Source of the DNA: Phoronis ovalis
Taxonomy: Eukaryota > Phoronida > Phoronidae
Assembly (NCBI GenBank): GCA_028565635.1
Contig: JAOXYB010040616.1
Location: 1-21,607, forward strand
DNA length: 21,607 nt
Reading direction: 5' to 3'
Below the pieces are notes generated by a model, which saw only the letters and a program-made list of their open reading frames with translations, was not told where the DNA came from and did no database searches. How positions within the stretch are numbered: the first letter of the stretch is position 1; the number at the start of each line of letters is the position of its first letter. The position numbers and the translations under genes were made by a program. Positions 1 to 9,700 of this stretch are shown here, piece after piece.

Positions 1-2888
1 TTGGACCTGTTTATAGTTATCATTTATGATCATTTATTAATAATAATTTTCGTGTTGTTCTTATGGAGGAATTCCCCCTTTATTGTAGTAAACCGTTATT
101 CTTAATTGTTCCTATTTGACAGCTACTGGCCAACTGAATAAATATTAACAGTCAACATTAATTTAATAATACAGATGTCCCTCACACCACTGATTACAGG
201 AACTGTACTTCATTAGGTATATAGACAATGGAGCTGTATACAACATTACACCTTAACCATGCCACAAACAGGCACAACCATTGAAACAGTAGTATCCATG
301 AAAAGACCAATGAGGTCATACAGAGCTTAAACACATAATCCCATTGAGTTAACCCTTCCCTAAAGTAAATAAATACTATTGAATTTTTTTCTAAAGATTT
401 CATTCAGTAACTATCCTTTAACATAAAGAAATAAAATAGAAAATTCAATATAAGTAAGTCAGATGTAGTGTGCACACCCACTTTAAGCTTCACCCAGTTA
501 AATTATGTGCTTTTTTGTGTGTAGTAAATCATTAATTTCATTTCAAGTATAATAACAACAATCTGTTTTTAACAGTAAATTGCATTTTCACTGTTTAGTG
601 CTTGGTGCCAGCCTGGGTGGGGGTACCCAGTGTTCTGTCTATATCAAGATGTGCCTCTTGATTCGATACAATATGGTTTTTTGACCAAATTAGCAGAGAT
701 GATCAAGTTTTTTTGAATAAATAAGCTGAGTTCATTTGATTCTTGACTAAAATAAACCAGTTTTTCAAGACACATAAATTAGCAATCAGGTCTTTTAGCA
801 AAAAATAGTTAAGCAAACTGTTTTTTTGGCAGAGAAAAAGAGTAGTAGAGATGATTTGATTTTTAAGCCTGTACACCACACCCTGGGGGTGCCAGCTTAA
901 ATCTAAACCAAACTATAACTATTATGTTAAAAAGAACTGCAAATGTTAAAAATTCATTTTTCATGAAATATAGCTAGGTATTTCAAGTGTATGAAAGGGA
1001 CCAAATTTAAAATAATCCCAGACTGTGCTATTTACTACTCTAAAATAAAAATATATAGTGTTCCTCTTTTGGCATGACATATAAGGTATTTAATCAACAG
1101 TAAAGATAATATTTAACTCTTGTACTCAAAATTTTAAAACTTTATATAACATGATAGCAGTAGAGTGTTTATCAAATACCCTGAGGTATAGATTATTTGC
1201 TCATCACTGTTTTGTTAAAGGCAGCCAAGCAACAGGAACAAACATAATGCTTCAACAGCTACCAGGTTTATTGGGATGCAACCATTAGGTATGAAATCTC
1301 AGGATTTAATTATGTGGAAATAATGCACAGGTCACTACAGGTATAGTGCTGCACATATGTAATACTTATCTGATAATAGCAAAGTGAAGTTATACATCGC
1401 CTTCATTTTTTCTATTCATGATCACATACTGACAATTTGAATTGCGGGATCAAGCCCAACCCGAAGATACTGACCATATTTTGACATAGAGTGTGCAGCC
1501 CAACTGAAACTCAAAATATCTACCCATTTTTATATATTTTGGACTCAAAAATGGATCCTATTTCTAGGGTTTTCTGCACAGATAGACCCATTTTTAAGGT
1601 TTTCCCTCCGAAAAATCTACCGGGGAGGCTAAGGAACATTTCAGTGAAAAGTTGACCCATTTTTAGGAGTTTATTGGTGAAAAAGTTACCCATTTGGATG
1701 GCACTTATACATGTAAGTGTCCCACAGGAAGTTTTGTAACAGCACAGCATAAAAAACAGCACATGACACATACATTATTAATTTGGTCTTACAAAATAGT
1801 CTTTAGATTATAGCCTTTTTAATCAAAAAGATTGAATCTAACCAGAGACAAGGCTTCTTAAACATGATTTTTAAATAGGGTATGCAAATGACAGAAAGTG
1901 TGTCCAGAAAGAAGTCATGGGTCACATCCCAAAAGATACATTTTCACAGAAATGCAAATGAATCAGTAAAATTAGCATTAGGATCTACCTTCCCAAATAT
2001 TGGTTAGAGCTTTCCCAATAAGAATCCTGTATCTAAGACTATTAATATATTCACTATTTTAACAATTATACCAAATACTAAATTATTGCAAATTAGTTAC
2101 CACAGGGTACGAAATTAATTTCATTTACATGTTTCGGGTAACATGTGGCTAATTATATCCTAATTACAGTACTAATTAGCCCTAGCTCCATCAACTGGGG
2201 AGTTCTCAACAAAGTTTGTATCATACAGTAACTACATTTCCATACATAGGTAATTTAACATTTAATGACCAAGACATGTTGGGAAGATTCCAAATAACAT
2301 CAAAGAAAGCCAAGGGCAATGATCTAGAACATATTTTAATTTTGATCTATAGTCTATTGCACAATATATGGGGAGTAATATTGATTCTTCATTTCATTTT
2401 CTCATCTAGTCTTAGTCTGGTGCATCTATTAATAAAAGAGTGTGAAGCAAATAAAAGACATATTGATTGCAATAAGCAAATGTAATGATACAAAACCAGT
2501 GCAAGAACACTAGCACATACATAGCCACAGACAACTAAACATATTTTATATTTCCGAAGTAATCTTTGATCTAAGATTGGTCCCATTTGTCCGGTGGTGA
2601 AAACCACTAACTTAAGCCTGTGAACACTGAATATAACAGGTTACCTGCTACAAACTGATATTTTTAATATATGAAATAGTAATGGTAAATGTGCTGAACA
2701 TTGATTTTTCTGACCTTTTGGATATGGGGATTTTGGTCCTTAAATATATGAAAATATTCATTATAATTGTAATTTAAGTTAGAAATTTTAAAGCATGATT
2801 ATGTTCTTCACAGAGTACAATGCAGTGATAAAACTTGGAAAAATATAGACAAAACAACTTGTATTGGAAAAATGGGCACTAGCCTTAA
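1..2888. other. Noncoding AT-rich stretch, probably intron 1 of the C12orf56-like gene
   Basis: If the minus-strand gene starting at 4347 continues leftward, this whole stretch is intronic. Short open frames on both strands are lysine/leucine/isoleucine-rich and lack domain features. The only structure I can support is the ~33-bp degenerate repeat at 1522-1700. The motif GGTGCCAGC occurs twice in the same orientation (near 605 and 890) around a T-rich segment, without clear element ends. Confidence 0.5.
1522..1700. repeat. Degenerate ~33-bp tandem repeat
   Basis: The motif ACCCATTT(TT) starts at 1522, 1586, 1655 and 1687, intervals of 64, 69 and 32 bp, i.e. multiples of about 33 bp, with weaker intermediate units near 1554 and 1620. 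Because 33 is divisible by three, the minus strand stays open and gives a repeating Lys-x-Leu-x-x-Gly pattern; this is a by-product of the repeat and not a gene. Confidence 0.6.
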
Positions 2889-2894
2889 ATTGTT

Positions 2895-3279
2895 CAGAAG
2901 CACCCAATGAGGATAATTTTTTATGGCTTTATATAGCAAACTAACATATTTTTTTTACATGTTTCATGCTTAGATAAGCCATTTGGTAATGTAGCTTGGA
3001 AGGCCATCTCTGTTCCTCACTCACCAGCAAGCTGAATTATTTAAATTTACCAGCCAGCTAAAAATGCAGGGGAACTCTATCTGCCCGCTGAAATTTGCAA
3101 AAAAAAAGATGTTGTTTTATGGGGTTTCGCGCTTAAATAAATCATTTAGTGGTGTTGATGTGGGGAATTAGATCTGTTCCCCATTACCAGCTGGATGAAC
3201 TGTTTAAGGTTTGCCAGCCACCCAGACTCGCCTGGCGGGGAACAGATATTATAGGGAACAGACTCGATGGGTGCTTCCG
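2895..3279. mobile_element. 385-bp non-autonomous element with short inverted ends and an internal duplication
   Basis: The left end CAGAAGCACCCAATGAG and the reverse complement of the right end CGGAAGCACCCATCGAG match at 14 of 17 positions. Both sides are flanked directly by ATTGTT (2889-2894 and 3280-3285), a possible 6-bp target-site duplication. The interior holds two diverged direct copies about 163 bp apart (2961-3056 and 3124-3220), sharing GTTTC..GCTTA.ATAA..CATTT at the start and CCAGCCA at the end. No coding capacity. The superfamily is not determinable by eye. Confidence 0.5.
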
Positions 3280-3289
3280 ATTGTTACAG

Positions 3290-3298
3290 AATATGACC
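3290..3298 (+). repeat. Left target-site duplication of the MITE
   Basis: AATATGACC is identical to 3621-3629 and directly abuts the inverted-repeat end. Confidence 0.8.
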
Positions 3299-3620
3299 TA
3301 GTCCTGCAAGCATGACCCTACTATGGATAGCCTACGGCTTGTCCGTAGGGTCATGACTGCCTCGTATTTCAAACCAGCCGAAGTTTGAAAACACTTACTT
3401 TCTTAATTAAATAAATGAATTCCACCCAAATTTTTGCTTCTGTCTATTAATTAACTATTAATAAAACTTAATAAAAGATTCAAAAGCACATCAGCAGAAA
3501 AGAATGCTATTGCGCATACGTGAAGGCTAGTTGAACTTCGGCTGGTTTGAGATACGAGGCGGTCATGACCCTACGGACAAGCCGTAGGCTGTCCATTGTA
3601 GGGTCATGCTTGCAGGACTA
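3299..3620. mobile_element. 322-bp foldback MITE with 87-bp terminal inverted repeats and 9-bp target duplication
   Basis: The left arm (3299-3385) and right arm (3534-3620) are inverted copies with only about four mismatches; the ends are TAGTCCTGCAAGCATGACCC. The identical 9-mer AATATGACC abuts both sides (3290-3298, 3621-3629). The 148-bp core is AT-rich with no open frame. Long inverted repeats with a 9-bp duplication are typical of Mutator-like elements, so a MULE-derived MITE is my inference. Low divergence between arms suggests a fairly recent insertion. Confidence 0.85.
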
Positions 3621-3629
3621 AATATGACC
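3621..3629 (+). repeat. Right target-site duplication of the MITE
   Basis: AATATGACC directly follows the element's last base and is identical to 3290-3298. Confidence 0.8.
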
Positions 3630-4095
3630 CTAAAATCAGTAGGCATCATTGCCTGCACATGAGTGTTGCAGGATCCTATTTTCAAATGGATATCACTTTC
3701 CCTTCTTTTGATATTCCACTGTTTAACAGTGACTACTTAATATGACACAATGCTGGTAAATCAGACTAGGGTACAATCCCGGGGGGGTACTCAAGGTATT
3801 TTTAGAAAAATTAACGGGAAAAGGTTATTTACTTTCACTTTAGCAGTTTTGACAGTATAAATCAGCCCTCGTGTGGCATACGAGTCTTTTCAAACCAGAA
3901 TTCCCCCTCAGTCAGAATGACATCATAAAATGAAGAAACGTAGGTGTACAATGGTGTTTTTTACAACTGCAGTTTGGATACATAACTTAGTTACACTGTT
4001 TACCATTCGTGGACGACGGTGACCGTCCAACTCATCCGTCAAGACGAGGCGAGTTGTATATTAAACTCTAAACAGATATTAAAATCTGAACTTAC
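3630..4095. other. Proximal intron 1 of the C12orf56-like gene
   Basis: This is noncoding sequence between the MITE and the exon donor. It includes a G-run near 3780-3788 (CCCGGGGGGGTAC). No gene is visible. Confidence 0.5.
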
Positions 4096-4347
4096 CAACT
4101 GAATCCGAACAACATCTTTCAAAGGCACAGCGGCTTGTATAGCTTTGGGAGGATTTTCTGTAAGGTAAATAACTTCATCACTAAGCACTACAAACTTAAA
4201 GGCTTTGCTCTCCTTCTCTGAACATACAATGCATGCTTCATATGCCCGTATCCTTTCGAATGTAGTTTCGTCCAAGTGCTTCTTGAGAAAACTGTCGTAT
4301 TTGCTACTACGTTTTGTCAGCGATTCTCCGTAAGAACTAACCGCCAT
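4096..4347 (-). CDS. First coding exon of a C12orf56-like protein (partial gene)
   Basis: It is 84 codons from ATG 4347-4345 to donor GTAAGT at 4095-4090, phase 0. An in-frame TAA sits immediately upstream of the ATG, fixing the start. The peptide is globular and soluble: Ser/Lys-rich at first, then FLKKHLDETTFERIRAYEAC, KAFKFVVLSDEVIYLTENPPK and VPLKDVVRIQL. From memory this resembles the N-terminus of the vertebrate uncharacterised protein C12orf56 (VLSD...YLTENPPK...DVV pattern); no biochemical function is established for that family that I know of. No signal peptide or membrane segment is seen. Beyond the donor the frame stops after 18 codons of intron. I found no convincing second exon down to base 1, so the rest of the gene lies left of the window. 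Confident that it is a coding exon, moderate on the family name. Confidence 0.72.
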
Positions 4348-4513
4348 TTATACAAAAATCACGTTATCTTCCTGCTAGACACACATTGTCTTTAGTTTTG
4401 TGTCCACATAACATTTCTAATAAAGCATATTCACATAGTTTGGACGGAATCTGGGAAAACGGTCTACGGATTGAATGCAAACTGCTTCTGAATTTCGGAA
4501 ACACAGATATTCG

Positions 4514-4521
4514 TGACGTCA
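4514..4521. promoter_or_regulatory. Consensus cAMP response element upstream of the C12orf56-like gene
   Basis: The palindrome TGACGTCA lies about 170 bp upstream of the minus-strand ATG at 4347, in a locally GC-richer patch. On the minus strand AAGATGGC (4577-4570), resembling a YY1 site, is nearby. The motif is exact; promoter function is inferred from position only. Confidence 0.4.
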
Positions 4522-5219
4522 TCAAGTTTAGAGGTCTAAGGTCATAAGGTTATATTACCGGATATTACACTGCCATCTTACGTGTGAATATCCCTCGCAA
4601 TAGATGGCGCAATATAGCAGAAACTGAGCTATTCCAAGCAGTGCTCTTTGGGCAATTTGGAAAAAAACGAGGAAAAAATATAGCTACTCGTTTTACATAA
4701 TTTAAAATTCTGTGCATTTAGAACGTACCTAGGTACTCTCGTACTTAAACCTGAGTACATTTTATCTTGATATATACGCATCTTTTATGTGACATGACAA
4801 AAAATAATTTATAGTCAGATACGTACAACTAGCCGAATATCATGCTTACAACAATCAAATGCTTGCTCCAGGCTACACGAATGTCAAGCAGGAATTTCTA
4901 TAGATCCCTTAACTTTGATAAATTTAAAGTAAATTTACATTACAATTTAATTTCTATAGATGAATACCAAAATCACCAACTTATATTCAGTATGTCGGAC
5001 ATAAACAACAAAGTCAAGTAAACACATTAAACACATCTCACAATACACTTCAAAGGAATATAGATAATTCAAAGTAGACATACAAAATTAATTTGGCAGT
5101 GTATTATGTTTACAGAGGCGGATTAGCGAATTATGAAGTTACAGACAAAATAAACAACTCTGGTTATTTTGTCGCGGTGCGTTGGCGGTTGTTACTACAG
5201 ACTGTAAAAAACGCCTTGA

Positions 5220-5337
5220 TAAACTATCCCCGAAACTATCAACGCTTTACAACAACCAGTAAACTATCCCAGGAACTATCGAACATTTTAATAGCCGGTA
5301 AAATAACCCCGAAACTATCGATTGTTTTAATAGCCGG
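5220..5337. repeat. Three-copy 39-40-bp minisatellite
   Basis: Units start TAAA(C/A)TA at 5220, 5260 and 5299, with a truncated fourth TAAACCAC at 5338. The core is CCCCGAAACTATCGA..GTTTTAATAGCCGG. Units 2 and 3 are most alike. Because 39 is divisible by three, an 87-codon frame runs through the array; I do not consider it a gene. Confidence 0.75.
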
Positions 5338-6624
5338 TAAACCACAAATAAAGTAGTTTTAAATTTGATTGTATACTCAACAATCAGATTTTTCTGATTA
5401 AGCAGAGAATTATTCATTGAGATTTACAGAAACTATGGTATTCATTTTATAATGATTTTTTTAGATTAAATTTAAAAACTATGTATTGTTATTAAGAACT
5501 AGTGCCCTTTGAGTAGAGCCGACCTTTATTTTTTGTAAAATTGATTTGTTAATTTTAATTACCCGTGCAATTATATTAATTATACTCTTATAAAGTATGC
5601 GTAAAATAACAGTACTATCCTTTGAACGTAGAAAACCTTTGTTTTGAAGAGAAGCCTCTTCATGGGTTTTATAAAGGTAATTCTGAAGAGGTAAACACTA
5701 CTCAACATGGAAATTCAGTTTAATATAAGGACCATAACAAAATCTCATAAGTTATGACGTGAGTTAAGCTGTTTTTGAAAAGGCCTAATAACTGTATCTG
5801 ATCAGTAAATGAAAATGTCCTGTTGTCTGCACATTTAACAAATGCGTTATTTATATATTATTAGACGAAATTAACTTTTTTAACAACAATTAAAGTATCA
5901 AGTGGATGTTCATATCGAAGCAGACGATTATATCCTGGGGCTGAATAACATTTATCATCGTCTGCATCAAAACCACGTGACTGAAATAAATGGCCAATAA
6001 CAATTCATCTATCATCTTTAACACCTCCTGGTGCGAATTTAATCACACAAAATTTAACTTAATTTTACTTCAATTATTGGAGAATCATATACTGTCGGCG
6101 TTTTAACGTACATAGGCTTGTTTAAGCTAACGATTTGTGACGGTTTGTAATTGAACTATTTCGAAAGTTCTTGGTTATCTAAAATAGAAGCTACATGTTT
6201 GAGAGATTGGACATTTTTCATTTTCAATCTTTAAATACGCGAAAACCAGTCAATTGGAACAGTTTAAGCAAGCGTAGAAAGTTACAATTACAAAAACATA
6301 ATTTGGACATACCTGTAGAAGATCTGAGGATAAAATTTTAAGAAAGGAATCTTAAAAGAAAGGATTACTGTCGCACTGATTGTATGTAATGTAGCAGAAA
6401 GTGACTCTCGTCATGGAAGATTTTTTTTTCGCTACTAATGGATTATGCAGAGAAAAGTTAATACTATGAAATGATATAAAACAATTTTGCTAAGAGGTAA
6501 AGCATAGAAAACTCGAATCTAAAGCATTTACACACTGTATAGTTTCAAATTGACAAAAGTACACATAAACAAGAATTGGACCGTTTCAGAAAATTCTTAT
6601 AAAACATGTTTTGATGACATCGGA

Positions 6625-6764
6625 ATGGATGCATTGATAAAGACAGAAAAAAAGACACCAAAAACTATTAACAAAGCATTGTCCTATTTATTTCAAACTC
6701 GTCTTTTGTACCTGATTTATGTTTGTTTGATGCTACATGCACCAGGAGTGTATTCAAACTGGAT
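6625..6764 (+). CDS. wnt16: wnt16 exon 1: signal peptide
   Basis: It encodes residues 1-46 and the first two bases of Met47. It ends ...AAC TGG AT before donor GTAAGT at 6765-6770 (phase 2). ATG context is good (G at -3 and +4). The N-region before the hydrophobic core is unusually long for a signal peptide (about 25 residues, Lys-rich), so an alternative first exon or internal start is possible; vertebrate WNT16 is known to use alternative first exons. Read-through past the donor hits TAA at once. Confidence 0.85.
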
Positions 6765-9700
6765 GTAAGTTTTACAAGCATTTTTTAAATACATGTACAT
6801 ATCATATATATACATTATCTACCCAGTTATACGAAACGTTACGCTGCTGTTCCCACAGCCTGTGGTAAAATAGAGCCAACCCTTCCATCAAATGTACTTT
6901 TTATTTAGAGGAAAACTCGAATGTATATGGCTCATAAGATTATAAGTTGTCTTACATCTCTCTTATATTCTTTAATAGTAGTAATGATCATTGGTTTATA
7001 CAGGTGTAGATTCGTCTTTTTAAACTTTAATCTTTGAAGGTGAGTTGCGATAAAAAAACACACAGGTAAAGTGACCATAAACGTTTAAGATATGATTTGT
7101 ACCTACACTATTGCTTTCCATACGTATTCTAATAAAATACGTTATTAACGTCGGCACATCAGCTGTAGTACTAAATAGAGACGCTCGAACTAACATTATG
7201 CTACAATACTCAGGCCTTTTCACAATTAGACACGGTACATAGAATTTGAGAAATGTAGAATGTAAATGTAATTCTCGATCTTGATAATTCACATAATTTC
7301 ATAACGGCTAATATTCAAGTAATTAAATCTAAACAGTCACTTTATCCATTTTTGTAACCTTAATATTGTGAACGTCCGGCCGCTATGACTCATAAAGCGC
7401 ATATCTTTTTTATGATAAAATTATGAATTGTACCAGTGATTGATTTTACAGCATATTTTATTAAATAAAATAGGGTCTAACTGTGAATCAACATGAATAG
7501 GAATGCATATGAAATCATGTAAAAAGTTATAATAGTAGTTGGAGTTTTTTAAAAGTAGAATTACGGTACACGCAGAACAGGATTGCATAGCCATTTGAAA
7601 CATTGCAACGTGTGAATATTATTTTTGATTGTGTTCAGTTCAAACCGTCACAATCTCAGCTCGTGATAGCAATATCGAAAATATCTACTTTTTATTTACG
7701 TCCGATGATGATTTAGATTGATGAAAAAAAACAAAAAAAACAACGTAAATCTTGACGAAACATATGTATCGTAATTCTCAGTTGCAGTTGCATATCGCAC
7801 CTTCCTTACACATTTCTCTATGCTTGTCTATATTTCATTTCAGGTGGCTAGGAGTACCAAATTCAGTCGGCGTGTTAGGTATCGCACAAAATGATTACCA
7901 AGAACAGATGTGTAATAAATCCCCAATTTTGGTATCTCCCCAAAAAAGAGTGTGCCTACAACATCCAGATTCTTTAGCGTGCATTAAAGATGGCGCCCGC
8001 AAGGGAATTCAAGAATGTCAGTACCAATTTAAATATGATAGATGGAATTGCACAACCGCTAACGACAGACAAGTATTTAGTAAAATGTTACGTAAAGGTG
8101 AGGCAATATGTAACCGTAAAAAATCAAGCAACAAGTTTTTGAGGGTTATAGTTGTATTGGAGACAATATATTTTCCCAATTCACCAGGAATGTTCCTGTT
8201 ATAAATTACTAAACAAAGCATGGTCATTTTATCTTTTCCCATTTAGAGTAGACTGGTGTATCATCGGGTAAATCCTTTATTTTTTTGTCAAAATTTGTAT
8301 GAATCATCTCATTGTTTCACAAAACCGTGTGACGGCTTGTTACTTATTGGCAGTCGGAAAAACATTGGATGTTTGAAACTTTCCCCAGGTGCACTTCTGA
8401 ATGGCTAACGGATCTTTAGTAACATCTCCAATCTTTTGTGATCAAATGGTGAGTCAGCCCAGACATATTTCTGTGAATGTGCTTTATATGATACTGATTT
8501 ATAATGTGTGCTTGCCTGTACATTTCAGTTAGTTCTAGATAAAGATTAAAGAACTATCTTGAAAGCTTTTGAATTTTATGTGTATACACAACAGCGGTCT
8601 TTTGTTGAGTTGATAATTTCGTATCTTTAATATAGCTATTTGGAATTATATGGATAACCACCTTGTCAGCCAGGTTCTATAACCTATTGATATGAGCAGT
8701 AAATCATTTTCCATTAGCAGCTGTCGGTGCAACTGTTATATCTCTAAACGTTTCTTGTATTGTAAATCACATTTCTATGAAAGAAAACATATAGAAAAGC
8801 TATCCGATCTTTCTAATTTTCTTCTTTGCCCTTCTTTATAGTTAATAAGAAACGTGACACTAAAATAAATGATTAGAAAGCTGTGTATCCATTTTATGTA
8901 CCATTTTACAAATTCAAATAACACATGTTTAATGTCTATTCTCATTAGAACGGTTCGATAATTAGGCAGTTTGATAATTAGAACAAGGTACATTACCGTA
9001 TTGCCTCTATTACTTAAACCACAAAAAAATAATTTCTGCATTGTTTGCTGCGCAAACAATTAGAACATTACACAATTTTTTCCACCCGGTGATCGAACTA
9101 CAATTCAAATATAATATAGGAATCGAATGAAGGTAAAATACACAAAATGTGGACTTCGCGCTGATCCCACTTTCGAAAGAACAAACGTGTGGTCCCTTTT
9201 TGTACCCGGTTTCATATCTGAATTGTTTGATCAATTTTTATTAGGAACTTGAAATAACGATAGATCTGGTGATTGAAAAAAACACGAAAAAAAAAATATA
9301 TTTCGCCAAAAAAACATTGATCAAATAATTCGGATGTTCGAATTAATGGATCAGGCAATACGATCAACTGGTTTTCTATTTAGTATAATATTTTGGCGCA
9401 TCTTAATAAGAGCATGAATTTTAAAATACGTTGCTGTACAAGGAAGTCTCAATATTTCATAAAAACGTAATATTTAGTGCTAATTGCGTTTATATTTCTT
9501 TAAAAAATGTTACATTTTTCAATATTTGGATTCAATAGCTATAAGTATACTTTAGTAAAATTCTCAACGTCTGTTCTTGTGCTTTCACTATAGATTTCCA
9601 GTCCATGGCACAGAGTACAAAACATTTAGCTTTAAAACCATTTGATCTTTTATCAAACAATTGCCAACTCGTTACTTATTCACATTTTGGGTCGATGAAG

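Larger units (their letters stand above)
4348..6624. other. Intergenic region between divergent C12orf56-like and wnt16 genes
   Basis: It is about 2.3 kb containing both 5' flanks. It holds the CRE-like octamer (4514-4521), a less AT-rich promoter-like patch at about 4440-4640 with AAGATGGC-type motifs, and the 39-bp minisatellite at 5220-5337. Elsewhere it is AT-rich with no supported gene. Confidence 0.6.

Noticed and set aside
600-895. Inverted-repeat element bounded by GGTGCCAGC
   Set aside because: The two copies are in the same orientation and the flanks do not align as terminal repeats.
1520-1771. 83-codon minus-strand frame
   Set aside because: It is a by-product of the ~33-bp tandem repeat.
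1981-2062. Second exon of the C12orf56-like gene on the minus strand (donor-like GTAGAT near 1990)
   Set aside because: The open stretch is about 70 nt, the acceptor is weak, and the peptide shows nothing recognisable.
5093-5356. 87-codon plus-strand open frame
   Set aside because: It begins at TTG, and most of it lies over a 39-bp minisatellite whose period keeps the frame open.
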